Source: Bacteroidota bacterium
GTDB taxonomy: Bacteria; Bacteroidota; Bacteroidia; Cytophagales; Cyclobacteriaceae
Assembly (NCBI GenBank): GCA_018267215.1
Contig: JAFDYX010000020.1
Coordinates: 1-64,000, forward strand
DNA: 64,000 nt
Direction: 5' to 3'
Shown here: piece by piece, positions 33,822 through 42,930 of the stretch
Layout: the number at the start of each line of letters is the position of its first letter
How positions within the stretch are numbered: position 1 is the stretch's first letter
Program-made: the position numbers and the translations under genes
Notes under the pieces: generated by a model
Database searches by the model: none
What the model saw: the letters and a program-made list of their open reading frames with translations, nothing else
What the model was told of the DNA's origin: nothing

Positions 33822-34667
33822 ATGGAACGGCTGTTTAACTTTGTTTACACCTACCGGGCTTTCTTTACCTTTTTATTGCTGGAATTATTTTGCACTTGGC
33901 TGATTGTTCAAAACAACCGTTACCAAAGTGCTGCTTATTTTAATTCGTCTAATGCGCTGTTTGCACGCATCCATACAGTCTCGCAAAATATCAGAGATTA
34001 TTTTTCTTTAACAGATATTAATGCAGCGCTGGCTCAGCAAAACAATTGGTTACTAAAAAAGACAACCCAACAAAGTCAGGCTTTGCATTTTCGGCAGGCT
34101 ACAACCCCGACACAAAATGATTCGAGCCGGATTAAACAATATGATTTTGTGACAGCGCGGGTAATCAACAACTCTACCAAATCGTATAAAAATTATATCA
34201 CCATAGATCGAGGTATGGATGATGGATTAACACCGGGCATGCCGGTAATCAGTGCCGGCAACGTGGTGGGTAAAGTAAAGACAGTATCTAGGCATTATGC
34301 CGTGCTGATTTCATTGCTGAATATTGACGAACAGGTTTCGTGCGTCATCAGGCGCACCGGGCATTTCGGCACCGTGCAGTGGGATGGTGTGAACCCGTTG
34401 CTGATCAGTTTGAAATATATCCCCCGCCACGTTCTGCCAAGAACAGGCGACTCCATCGTCACATCAGGCTACAATGCCATCTTCCCGGCAGGCGTTTATG
34501 TAGGAAAGATCAAAGACGTGAAGCTGAAAGACGAGGCGATGTTTTATGATATCAGTGTAGAAGTAGGTCAGGATTTTTCCAAGCTCAGTTATGTGCAGAT
34601 AATTAACGACCGGCTGAAAAAGGAAAGAGATTCGTTAGAGGTACACACAACCGGAGAAATAAAATGA
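33822..34667 (+). CDS. mreC: Rod shape-determining protein MreC
   Basis: 281 residues: one N-terminal transmembrane helix, a short coiled coil, and a periplasmic beta-barrel pair (NYITIDRGMDDGLTPGMPVI, GNVVGKVKTVSRHYAVLISL, VTSGYNAIFPAGVYVGKI). Links the MreB filament to PBP2. Overlaps mreD by 4 bp. Confidence 0.94.
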   Translation: MERLFNFVYTYRAFFTFLLLELFCTWLIVQNNRYQSAAYFNSSNALFARIHTVSQNIRDYFSLTDINAALAQQNNWLLKKTTQQSQALHFRQATTPTQNDSSRIKQYDFVTARVINNSTKSYKNYITIDRGMDDGLTPGMPVISAGNVVGKVKTVSRHYAVLISLLNIDEQVSCVIRRTGHFGTVQWDGVNPLLISLKYIPRHVLPRTGDSIVTSGYNAIFPAGVYVGKIKDVKLKDEAMFYDISVEVGQDFSKLSYVQIINDRLKKERDSLEVHTTGEIK

Positions 34668-35179
34668 GCCGATCAATTATTATCCAAATCATTTTATTTT
34701 TTGTGTATGTACTGGCACAAGCATTGTTATTTAAAAACTTAGTATTGTTCAACAATGGTTTTTGCTTTTTGTACATAGCTTACATTCTCTTATTACCCAT
34801 CGAAACCAATTCGCTGGCGCTGATGATTATCGGGTTCTTGATCGGCTTCTCGGTAGATATTTTTTACAACAGCTTGGGGCTACACGCATTGACCACAGTC
34901 TTTACCGGGTATGTCCGCAATTACTGGCTGCGAGTAATCACTCCACAAGGTGGGTACGATGCCGGAGCTTCTCCGGCTTTGGCAGAAAATGGCGCGCAAT
35001 GGTTTTTGGTGTATACCATGCCGCTGGTATTTGTGCATCACTTAATTTTGTTTTTAGTGGAGTCGGCAGGGGTGGCTCTGTTTTGGCACTCTATGATGAA
35101 GAGCATCAGCAGCCTGCTGTTTACCATGACGGCTATGATGCTGATTGAATATTTGGTACCCGGCCGCAGAAGAATATGA
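34664..35179 (+). CDS. mreD: Rod shape-determining protein MreD
   Basis: 171-residue integral membrane protein with about five helices, small and hydrophobic as expected for MreD; position between mreC and mrdA confirms it. Segment IETNSLALMIIGFLIGFSVDIF is the family core. Overlaps the next gene by 4 bp. Confidence 0.9.
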   Translation: MSRSIIIQIILFFVYVLAQALLFKNLVLFNNGFCFLYIAYILLLPIETNSLALMIIGFLIGFSVDIFYNSLGLHALTTVFTGYVRNYWLRVITPQGGYDAGASPALAENGAQWFLVYTMPLVFVHHLILFLVESAGVALFWHSMMKSISSLLFTMTAMMLIEYLVPGRRRI

Positions 35180-36993
35180 ACGAGGGGAGAAAAGAAATAT
35201 TTCAAATTGTTTTCGTACTGGTGGGTTTGATTTTTCTGGTCAAACTTTTTTTTATCCAGGTGATTGACAACCGCTATGCCGAGTTGGCCAACAGCAATTC
35301 TATCTTGCGTGTGGTGGAGTATCCCTTTCGTGGGCTGATCAAAGACAGAAATGAAAAACTGATTGTGTACAATACGCCCGAGTATGATCTGCAAGTGATC
35401 ATGAAGGATGTCAGCCATTTTGATTCAGTAAAATTTTGTGAGGTCTTTCATCTGACATTGCCCGAGTTGCGCAAGCGCTTCAAAGACCTGAAGGCTAAAA
35501 AGAAAGAGTATTCGGCTGTTAAGCCAATGCGTTTTTTGGAGCAACTCTCGGCCGAAGACTGGGCCAGGTCGGCAGACCGCTTAGATGAGTTTCCGGGCTT
35601 CTACATACAGGCCAGAACCACGCGGGCATACACCACCACCGCGCTGGCCAATGCCTTGGGTTATGTAAGCGAGGTAAGCAAAGAGCAACTGCGACAAGAT
35701 GCCGCCAACATTTACAAACAGGGCGACTACATCGGGCAGAGCGGCATCGAAGCATTTTACGAAGAGCAACTGCGCGGCAAACGAGGCGTTCGTTTTCGCT
35801 TGCGTGATGTGAAAGGAATTGAAAAAGGCTCTTTCAAAAACGGAGAGTACGATACCCTGTCCATTCCCGGGCAAGACCTGACCACCAGCATAGATTTAGA
35901 CCTTCAGCTTTACGGTGAGAAATTGATGAGAGGAAAAGCGGGCAGTATAGTAGCCATCGAACCGGCCACGGGCGAAATCCTTTCGATCGTATCAGGCCCT
36001 TCCTACGACCCGGCCCTACTGACCGGCAAAAAATACAGCGCCAACTTTAAATTGATCAGCCAAGATACGATGAAGCCCTTGTTCAACAGGCCACTCATGG
36101 CACAATACCGACCCGGATCAATTTTTAAAATCGCCCAGGCGATGACAGCACTGCAAGAAAAAGTAATCACCCCGGAAACACGGATTGTTTGCGACCGCAC
36201 GATCATCGGCTGCCACGGCCCGCATACAAACGAAGACCTGCGCGGAGCCATTGCCAACTCGTGCAATGTTTATTTCTATACCGCTCTCCGCAGGATGATC
36301 AATCAGGGAAAAGGTAGCGACCCTTTTTCGGATGCGCGCATCGGCCTCAAAGAGTGGGATCAGCACATCAACAGTTTTGGTTTTGGAAATAAACTGGGCA
36401 TTGATTTGCCCAATGAAAAAGACGGACTGATACCAACACCCGCTTATTACGACAAAGCCTACAACAACCGACCGTGGAAGTTTTCGAATATTTATTCTAT
36501 TGCCATCGGAGAGGGCGAAAATTTAGTAGTGCCTTTGCAGATGGCCAACTTTGCTGCCACCGTGGCCAACCGTGGCTATTACTACATACCTCATCTGGTG
36601 AAGGGCATCGGAAAAGAAAACAAACCTTTGCCACGCTATACAGAACGGCACTACACTACCATAGACTCAGCTAATTTCAAGATAGCCGTGGACGCCATGC
36701 AGCAAGTAGTTGATGCCGGCACCGGTCAATGGTATGCACACCTGCCCGATGTAGTGGTGTGCGGCAAAACCGGCACTGTGCAAAACGACCCGTTCCCGGC
36801 TCACTCTGTTTTTATTGCCTTTGCCCCACGCAACAATCCACGCATTGCCATCTCCGTATATGTAGAACATGGTGGGCAGGGCGCACGAGCGGCAGCAAGC
36901 ATCGCCAGCCTGATGATAGAACAATATTTGTTTAAACAGACCAGAAGACAATACATTGAAGACTATGTACTGGCCGGAAAATTTTTAGACTGA
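35176..36993 (+). CDS. mrdA: Penicillin-binding protein 2 (elongasome transpeptidase)
   Basis: 605 residues: N-terminal transmembrane helix, dimerisation domain (RGLIKDRNEKLIVYNTPEYD), and the transpeptidase with SIFK nucleophile motif (PGSIFKIAQAM), SCN (ANSCNVYF) and KTGT (VCGKTGTVQN). Cross-links peptidoglycan during elongation with RodA. Overlaps mreD and touches rodA by 1 bp. Confidence 0.95.
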   Translation: MNEGRKEIFQIVFVLVGLIFLVKLFFIQVIDNRYAELANSNSILRVVEYPFRGLIKDRNEKLIVYNTPEYDLQVIMKDVSHFDSVKFCEVFHLTLPELRKRFKDLKAKKKEYSAVKPMRFLEQLSAEDWARSADRLDEFPGFYIQARTTRAYTTTALANALGYVSEVSKEQLRQDAANIYKQGDYIGQSGIEAFYEEQLRGKRGVRFRLRDVKGIEKGSFKNGEYDTLSIPGQDLTTSIDLDLQLYGEKLMRGKAGSIVAIEPATGEILSIVSGPSYDPALLTGKKYSANFKLISQDTMKPLFNRPLMAQYRPGSIFKIAQAMTALQEKVITPETRIVCDRTIIGCHGPHTNEDLRGAIANSCNVYFYTALRRMINQGKGSDPFSDARIGLKEWDQHINSFGFGNKLGIDLPNEKDGLIPTPAYYDKAYNNRPWKFSNIYSIAIGEGENLVVPLQMANFAATVANRGYYYIPHLVKGIGKENKPLPRYTERHYTTIDSANFKIAVDAMQQVVDAGTGQWYAHLPDVVVCGKTGTVQNDPFPAHSVFIAFAPRNNPRIAISVYVEHGGQGARAAASIASLMIEQYLFKQTRRQYIEDYVLAGKFLD

Positions 36994-38267
36994 TGAGGAG
37001 AGACTCAGACATACCCAGCTCCATAGACTGGACTACCGTGTCGCTTTATCTGGCGTTGGTAACCCTCGGGTGGCTGAATGTATTTGCGGCAGTTTATGAT
37101 GAGAATGCTAAACAATCCATTTTCGATTTGTCGCTTAACTCTGGCCGCCAACTTTTATTTATTGCAGCCTCCGGTTTCATTGCGCTGGCCATCACCATCA
37201 TAGACATGCGTTTTTATGAAACCTTTGCCTACATCCTTTACGGAATTATTTTAGTCGTTTTGGTGATGGTGCCCATCATCGGCAAGGAAGTAGGTGGCAA
37301 TAAAGCTTGGATTGGTATCGGTTCGTTCGGACTCCAGCCTTCTGAGTTTGCCAAGTGTATCACAGCATTGGCGGTGGCTAAATACATCGGCTCGGTTGGG
37401 TTTCGGATGGACAACCTGAGAAATCAAGCAGCATTGTTTATCATGATCGGCTTGCCCATGGGGCTGATATTACTGCAAAAAGATACCGGCACAGCGCTGG
37501 TGTTTACCTCTTTTGTTTTGGTTTTCTTTCGCGAAGGGATGTCGCCCTTTCTTTTGATTGTGGGCTTATGCGCTGCCGCCATTTTTGTTTTGACGCTGCT
37601 TATTCCTAATCCGGTTTATCTGCACATAGCCATTGGGATAGTATGGATAGCACTTATGGTGATGGGCAAAAAAAAGATCAAGCGCATGGTACTTTTAACG
37701 GTAGGTGCATTGCTGATCAGCGGGGTGATTGAGAGTGTAGATTATGTGGTGCATCATGTTCTTAAACCGCATCAGCAAAACCGTGTGAAGGCACTGATCA
37801 ATCCCGATGCCGACCCGTTGGGTTTCGGCTGGAACGTTACCCAATCTAAAATTGCCATTGGCAGCGGAGGTTTCTGGGGCAAAGGATTTTTAAAAGGAAC
37901 GCAGACAAAATTTGATTTTGTGCCGGCTCAAAGCACTGATTTTATTTTTTGCACCATTGGTGAAGAACATGGATGGATCGGCAGCCTGATCGTTGTCGGA
38001 CTTTTTGTGGCTTTATTATTACGGATTATTTTCATAGCCGAACGACAGAAAAATCGCTTTGCCCGTGCTTATGCTTACAGTGTGGCCTGTATTTTCTTTT
38101 TTCATTTTGCTGTAAACGTGGGCATGACGGTTGGATTGTTTCCGGTGATCGGTATCCCATTGCCGTTTTTCAGTTATGGAGGATCAGCCCTGTGGGGTTT
38201 TACTATGTTGTTGTTTATCCTGTTGAAGCTGGATGCCCACCGCGGGCAGGTGTTGCAGCGGATATAA
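36993..38267 (+). CDS. rodA: RodA peptidoglycan glycosyltransferase (SEDS)
   Basis: 424 residues, about ten membrane helices. SEDS motifs: KAWIGIGSFGLQPSEFAK, KDTGTALVF, and VTQSKIAIGSGGFWGKGF, FVPAQSTDFIFCTIGEEHGW, with the conserved Glu/Asp. The C-terminal PVIGIPLPFFSYGGSA is complete. Polymerises glycan strands with PBP2. Shares its first base with mrdA; last gene of the operon. Confidence 0.96.
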   Translation: MRRDSDIPSSIDWTTVSLYLALVTLGWLNVFAAVYDENAKQSIFDLSLNSGRQLLFIAASGFIALAITIIDMRFYETFAYILYGIILVVLVMVPIIGKEVGGNKAWIGIGSFGLQPSEFAKCITALAVAKYIGSVGFRMDNLRNQAALFIMIGLPMGLILLQKDTGTALVFTSFVLVFFREGMSPFLLIVGLCAAAIFVLTLLIPNPVYLHIAIGIVWIALMVMGKKKIKRMVLLTVGALLISGVIESVDYVVHHVLKPHQQNRVKALINPDADPLGFGWNVTQSKIAIGSGGFWGKGFLKGTQTKFDFVPAQSTDFIFCTIGEEHGWIGSLIVVGLFVALLLRIIFIAERQKNRFARAYAYSVACIFFFHFAVNVGMTVGLFPVIGIPLPFFSYGGSALWGFTMLLFILLKLDAHRGQVLQRI

Positions 38268-38269
38268 AA

Positions 38270-39004
38270 TTATTTCCGGCTGCCGTAGAAGATGGTTAAA
38301 AAAACAGTGGGGTAAATAGCATAATTTTCTACCGGTGGGTTGCCCGTACCAAAACTCATTAAAGGCACTTTCTTAAAATAGGCATCGAGTAAAAACCCTG
38401 CTTCAAATCCGGTTACCTGGCTTTTGGTTGTGCCCAGTTCAAAGTTAATGGCCGCTTTAAGATTTCCCCCCAGTTGCACCTTCGATTGGCCGAGCCCCTC
38501 AAATAGATTGCCGGTACCTTGAATATCGGTGTACTGTTGTTGTCCGTTATAAGGCACATTGTAGGTGTAATAAGAATTGGGGTCGTTGCTGATCTGTACG
38601 TAGTAAGGAGTAACCAGACCGATGGTAGGGCCGGCAGCAAACACCGCTTTTACTTCCACACCTTGTTGAGGGCCTTTTTTAAAAAGAATACGATCGCGCC
38701 CATATTGCAGGCGGATGGCATACAAATAATTGGTCTTGCCCCAGATGAAGAAATTTCCGCTTAGCGATTGAATCCTTGTTTCGTGCGGGTTCTTAACATT
38801 CATCAGCTCGAGGCCATAGGTTTCAAAAAATTTGTCGTTCAGCCTCCGTGCCTTTTTGAACATAACCCCTCCGATCAACCCACCGTACGAATTTTTGTTG
38901 ATACCCCAATTGAACTCAGAGTTATAATCGTAGCTGTCATTCGTCTGGGCTAAAAGCCCAATGCTGCTTCCCCAAAAAATAACCAACCCAATTAATCTTT
39001 TCAT
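38270..39004 (-). CDS. Outer-membrane beta-barrel-like protein
   Basis: 244 residues with signal peptide (MKRLIGLVIFWGSSIGLLAQ) and alternating aromatic strands (NWGINKNSYGGLIGGVMFKK, YGLELMNVKNPHETR, YAIRLQYGRDRILF) ending in YPTVFLTIFYG, a C-terminal strand with aromatic residues. Typical small outer-membrane barrel of Bacteroidetes; function unknown. Convergent with rodA by 2 bp. Confidence 0.78.
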   Translation of the reverse strand: MKRLIGLVIFWGSSIGLLAQTNDSYDYNSEFNWGINKNSYGGLIGGVMFKKARRLNDKFFETYGLELMNVKNPHETRIQSLSGNFFIWGKTNYLYAIRLQYGRDRILFKKGPQQGVEVKAVFAAGPTIGLVTPYYVQISNDPNSYYTYNVPYNGQQQYTDIQGTGNLFEGLGQSKVQLGGNLKAAINFELGTTKSQVTGFEAGFLLDAYFKKVPLMSFGTGNPPVENYAIYPTVFLTIFYGSRK

Positions 39005-39074
39005 TTTTGCGGAGAAATATTTGCGAAATTTAAGTCCTTTATCATTAACGAAAAATAACTAAATCCATTTTACT

Positions 39075-39485
39075 ATGAACACAACCATGGCAACAGTAGA
39101 ATATCAAGGCGATTTGCGCACCGAGGCCAAGCACTTAAAATCAGGGCAAAAGCTAACCACAGACGCCCCCACAGACAATCAAGGCAAAGGAGAGGCATTC
39201 AGCCCAACGGATCTGGTGTGCGCTTCGCTGTGCAGTTGTATGATGACTATTATGGGGCAGGTGGCACAGCGCGAAGATATACCCCTGAAAGGGTTAAAAG
39301 CAGACATTGTAAAAGTGATGGCCTCATCACCGAGAAAAATTGCTGAAATCAATATCACATTTACGCACCCTCATTTGCAGGCAACCGATGTGCAGAAACA
39401 AAAATTGAAAAATGCCGCCCTGACTTGCCCCGTGGCACTCAGCCTGAGCGATAACGTAAAGCAAACCGTTGAATTTAATTTTTAG
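39075..39485 (+). CDS. OsmC-family peroxiredoxin-like protein
   Basis: 136 residues; OsmC/Ohr fold. The two reactive Cys lie in LVCASLCSCMMT and TCPVALSLS, with the catalytic Glu-free but usual STDLVC helix. Reduces organic peroxides or acts in thiol stress. The start at 39075 gives an MNTTMATVEYQG N-terminus; the internal MATVEYQ is an alternative. The last 11 bp overlap the convergent YtxJ gene. Confidence 0.9.
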   Translation: MNTTMATVEYQGDLRTEAKHLKSGQKLTTDAPTDNQGKGEAFSPTDLVCASLCSCMMTIMGQVAQREDIPLKGLKADIVKVMASSPRKIAEINITFTHPHLQATDVQKQKLKNAALTCPVALSLSDNVKQTVEFNF

Positions 39486-39813
39486 CGGTTGCCGCTTCCT
39501 CCAGTTCGTTTAGTTGAATATCAAAATGAGAGCGTACCCACACAGGCTGGCCTTGGCTGATTAGCAGGGCTTGCGGAGACTCGTGCTGCACGTGAAAATA
39601 TTCTGCTACCCGGTTAGATATATTCCGATATGACAGCAGGTCTAAAAAGTAAGGCTTGATAGAGTCGCTCTGCCAGCTTCGCTCCAGCCTGTTTAATACA
39701 GTTTTGCTGATAGAGCAGCGCGTGCTGTGTTTGAAGATGAGTACCGGTTGTGCTTGAGATTCTTGCCTGATCAACTCCAGTTGATCTTCGCTTATCAGTT
39801 CATTCCATTTCAT
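39475..39813 (-). CDS. ytxJ: YtxJ-like monothiol bacilliredoxin-type protein
   Basis: 112 residues, thioredoxin-like fold with a single Cys in STRCSISKT, matching the YtxJ (DUF2847) group tied to bacillithiol. Cis-Pro region SPQALLI. With bshA elsewhere in the window this supports bacillithiol as the low-molecular-weight thiol. The 3' ends overlap OsmC by 11 bp; 3 bp from the upstream repeat protein. Confidence 0.85.
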   Translation of the reverse strand: MKWNELISEDQLELIRQESQAQPVLIFKHSTRCSISKTVLNRLERSWQSDSIKPYFLDLLSYRNISNRVAEYFHVQHESPQALLISQGQPVWVRSHFDIQLNELEEAATAKN

Positions 39814-39816
39814 AAA

Positions 39817-42459
39817 TCAGTCGTATAGGTCTTTCCAAAGTTCTCTTTCCTTTTTGTCGTACCTCGGCCTGCGCACTTTTTCTTTTACTACGGTAGGCTG
39901 AATGGCATTTTTGCGGAAAAGTTTCGACCACATCAACTTGATATCCATTAAAAAAGTTCGGTCTTTTTTTACATTATTTCGGAAGCCATGGGCAAACTCT
40001 GAATCGGGGTGCAGGTTGGCACCTTGTGCTTTGTTCATTTTTACATTGCCCTGGTAATCGCGGATGCGCCCCACCACACGGGAAGGTGCGATAACATCCA
40101 GTGCGTGCTTGTCGCTCTGTGGATTGTGCACATATCGCTTTCTGTGCAGATGGCCGGCAAAGTCGTTTCCTTTCATGAAGGCTGAGGAAGGTTTGATAGA
40201 ACGCATGGCCAGTTTGCTGCTGCTTGGGTTTCTTTGGTACGACCACATCATTTTCATTTTGCCTGCATACTCGCTTGCCTTGGTTGAATTTTTAGAAGGG
40301 GTCAATCCTTTGATGGAGGCCTTTACACTCAATGGATTTTTGCCTGACTCCGGTTGTTTTACTCTCACCTGCAATTCGCCCACTGTCTTGGTGTACTTCG
40401 AAGGGCGCTCTTGCTTCAGTCCTTCGTCCACCGCATGAGGACTGCGTACATATCTTTTTCTGAAAAACGGCAATTTTATTTTTCCCGAATAGCCTACTTC
40501 TTTAGCTTCGGCCGTACTGGGTGCGGTGGTAAGGATGGGCTTGCCATTGTTGTTCCATAGTATTCCGCTATTGCTGCCACCTCCTTTTTTGTGCCGTTGT
40601 GCAGCCATGGCACCTCGATAAAGTTCGCCCGAATAACCGAACCCGGGAGATAAATCGCGAGGCCGGTAATTACCTTTAAAGTTGCCGATAACCCGGGATG
40701 AAATATTTCCGCGTACAGTTACGGAGTGGCCGTTATTATTCCACGATCGGCTGTTGCTACCCCCGCCTTTTGGTGGTCTGTGTGCTTTGATGTTGCCCGC
40801 AAAACTATAGCCCGCCTGACTGAACGATTTTTCGCCACCTTTCAGGTTGCCGCTAAAGTTGCGCATACCTGTGCCCATGCCGGGGGCTCGTACTTGTATG
40901 GCATGCCCGTTGTTGTTGAATATCCGCCCGCTGTTGCTGCCGCCACCTTTCAACAATCTTCTGGTTTTGATGTTGCCGGCAAAACTATAGCCTGCCTGAC
41001 TGAACGATTTTTCGCCACCTTTTAGGTTGCCGCTAAAGTTGCGCATACCCGTACCCATGCCGGGCGCACGCACTTGTATGGCATGCCCGTTGTTGTTGAA
41101 TATCCGCCCGCTGTTGCTGCCGCCACCTTTCAACAATCTTCTGGTTTTGATGTTTCCGGCAAAACCATAGCCTGCCTGGCTGAACGATTTTTCGCCACCT
41201 TTTAGGTTGCCGCTAAAGTTGCGCATGCCTGTACCCATGCCGGGAGCACGCACTTGGATGGCATGCCCATTGTTGTTGAATATCCGTCCGCTGTTGCTGC
41301 CGCCACCTTTCAACATCCTTCCGGTTTTGATGTTGCCGGCAAAGCCATACCCACTCTGGCTGAACAACTTTCCTCCGCCTTTTATGTTGCCAGAGAAATT
41401 ACCCATTTGGGCACCCATGCCGGGCGATTTTACATTGATCGGACGGCCATTATTATTGAACCGTTTACTGTTGCTGCCCCCGCCTTTGATAGGCCGGAAG
41501 CCGCTGATCTTGCCGAGGAATTTCTGGAGGAAAGTGGCTCCCATGCCGGGGTAACGTGTGGGGATGGGCTGCGTGTAGTTCCTTGCCCGCCCCGAGTTAG
41601 ATAGTTTTCGCGGGTAAACGGAAACATCCACTCCCGATACTTCGCCCGTCCGGGGTCGAATGTTGCGCAGGGCATGGCCGGATATGTCGCCCCGCCAGGC
41701 ACGTTGTGTGCGGCCGGGGGAAGCCATCATAAAACGGTTTCGATAAGATCCGTTATACGACCTGTCGCCTTGGCGATTTTTTCGATGAATTAGTTTCTCT
41801 GCGAGAGCACCTCCCGGATTAACTGAATGAAAATCTCTTTTGCGCAAAGGCCTACCGGCAATATCGGTTGAAACTGATTTTTCGCCACCTACTTTTATTT
41901 TTCCCCAATACACATTGGCATTCGTTTTCTTTCTGGTTCTGAAAGAGCGGGAGTTAGTACGAGGCTTAACTCTTTTCCGGGATGGAGGCTCGCGCTGGGT
42001 AACCATAGAGTTGATTTTTGCCAACTGCTCTTTGTTAGAAAAACCACGGCTGTTTTCGTGCGATGGGGTGGGCGATGGATTATAATTCCATTGATAATTT
42101 TTAGGATAGATATTGTTGCGGGCTACATCTGCCGATGAAGAGCGCACACGCATTTGATGGCCGCCAATGGGCTTGCCGGAACGGCTGCGGTCGCGTATGT
42201 TTTTTCGTGCATAAGGCATGGGCTTGTTGGTATGAGCGCGCGATGCCCTGGATTCGCTGTGTGGGTTTATCCGCCTGCTGCTAAAAAAATTTTTGAAACT
42301 CGCTTTTCTCCCCGACTTGGATTTTATCCTTTTCCCTTTTGTATTTTTTTGAGTAAAAATAGGCTTGTCGCCTTTCGTATTTTGGGCGAAAACACAACTG
42401 CTGCTGACCATTACGATCAACAAAGCACTGATTTTAAATATAGTTTGCAGCCGAAGCAA
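39817..42459 (-). CDS. Secreted basic Gly/Asn-rich tandem-repeat protein, unknown
   Basis: 880 residues, strongly basic and low in acidic residues, with a signal peptide (MLRLQTIFKISALLIVMVSS-SCVFA). The core contains six KGGGSNSxxx(F/W)NNNG blocks, of which three lie in near-identical 60-residue units. Between them a short motif (F/Y)xGN(I/L)K recurs about fifteen times (FSGNLK, FAGNIK, YSGKIK, YQGNVK). The pattern suggests a repeated beta-strand surface or glycan/DNA-binding filament. I recognise no family. Directly upstream of ytxJ on the same strand. Confidence 0.8.
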   Translation of the reverse strand: MLRLQTIFKISALLIVMVSSSCVFAQNTKGDKPIFTQKNTKGKRIKSKSGRKASFKNFFSSRRINPHSESRASRAHTNKPMPYARKNIRDRSRSGKPIGGHQMRVRSSSADVARNNIYPKNYQWNYNPSPTPSHENSRGFSNKEQLAKINSMVTQREPPSRKRVKPRTNSRSFRTRKKTNANVYWGKIKVGGEKSVSTDIAGRPLRKRDFHSVNPGGALAEKLIHRKNRQGDRSYNGSYRNRFMMASPGRTQRAWRGDISGHALRNIRPRTGEVSGVDVSVYPRKLSNSGRARNYTQPIPTRYPGMGATFLQKFLGKISGFRPIKGGGSNSKRFNNNGRPINVKSPGMGAQMGNFSGNIKGGGKLFSQSGYGFAGNIKTGRMLKGGGSNSGRIFNNNGHAIQVRAPGMGTGMRNFSGNLKGGEKSFSQAGYGFAGNIKTRRLLKGGGSNSGRIFNNNGHAIQVRAPGMGTGMRNFSGNLKGGEKSFSQAGYSFAGNIKTRRLLKGGGSNSGRIFNNNGHAIQVRAPGMGTGMRNFSGNLKGGEKSFSQAGYSFAGNIKAHRPPKGGGSNSRSWNNNGHSVTVRGNISSRVIGNFKGNYRPRDLSPGFGYSGELYRGAMAAQRHKKGGGSNSGILWNNNGKPILTTAPSTAEAKEVGYSGKIKLPFFRKRYVRSPHAVDEGLKQERPSKYTKTVGELQVRVKQPESGKNPLSVKASIKGLTPSKNSTKASEYAGKMKMMWSYQRNPSSSKLAMRSIKPSSAFMKGNDFAGHLHRKRYVHNPQSDKHALDVIAPSRVVGRIRDYQGNVKMNKAQGANLHPDSEFAHGFRNNVKKDRTFLMDIKLMWSKLFRKNAIQPTVVKEKVRRPRYDKKERELWKDLYD
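40780..41500. repeat. 180-bp tandem repeats within the 880-residue gene
   Basis: The core is a set of tandem 180-bp units, three of them near-identical in DNA (for example starting near 40920, 41100 and 41280), with a more diverged one on each side. The high DNA identity, not just protein identity, points to recent duplication or gene conversion, and repeat number may vary between strains. Confidence 0.85.
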
Positions 42460-42557
42460 CAGACAAATTGATTGATGCTTAATAATAAACAGGCTAAGTT
42501 AGCAAAAATTGTTCAGGCAGAACCGATTCATTTTAATCAAACCGCTGTACCTCGTTT

Positions 42558-42851
42558 ATGAATTTATTGGAATTTAAAGCGTCCCTTAACGGGAATGAGC
42601 CGCCCGCAGAATTAAGCCAACTTTTGAAAGCCCTATGGTACGATGCGCAAGGCGATTGGCATCGGGCGCATGCGTTAGCACAAGAGATAGAAAATGAAGA
42701 AGGTGCCTGGGTACATGGATATTTGCACCGGAAGGAAGGAGACATATCAAACGCCCGTTATTGGTATCAGCGAGCCGGCAGAAAACTCTCAAGCATAAAC
42801 TTAAAACAAGAATGGGAAGAAATAGCAGCGAAACTGCTCAACCGCGAATAG
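42558..42851 (+). CDS. Small conserved-looking TPR-like protein, unknown
   Basis: 97 residues, helical, with an AHALAQEIENEEGAWVHGYL and GDISNARYWYQRAG pair resembling tetratricopeptide helices. No signal peptide. It stands alone on the + strand. Function unknown; the helical and Trp-rich pattern is typical of a real protein. Confidence 0.65.
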   Translation: MNLLEFKASLNGNEPPAELSQLLKALWYDAQGDWHRAHALAQEIENEEGAWVHGYLHRKEGDISNARYWYQRAGRKLSSINLKQEWEEIAAKLLNRE

Positions 42852-42872
42852 GATGAGAGAAGCCCATTAATT

Positions 42873-42930
42873 AGAAAATTTGAAGATGAATCAATTTGAA
42901 AATCAATATTCAAATCGGCTCATTTTCAAA
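42873..42930. repeat. AATTTGAAAAT-type intergenic repeat
   Basis: Imperfect direct and inverted copies of ATTTGAA and TTCAAAT (AAATTTGAAG, CAATTTGAAAAT, TATTCAAATC, TTTTCAAATT). A simple repeat of a common Bacteroidetes type; too irregular for a CRISPR. Confidence 0.55.

Noticed and set aside
40780-41500. Tandem 180-bp repeats as a possible CRISPR or satellite
   Set aside because: Unit is long, has no spacer, and is in frame within one coding sequence.
42873-42930. AATTTGAAAAT repeats as a CRISPR
   Set aside because: Irregular short words with no constant repeat/spacer length.
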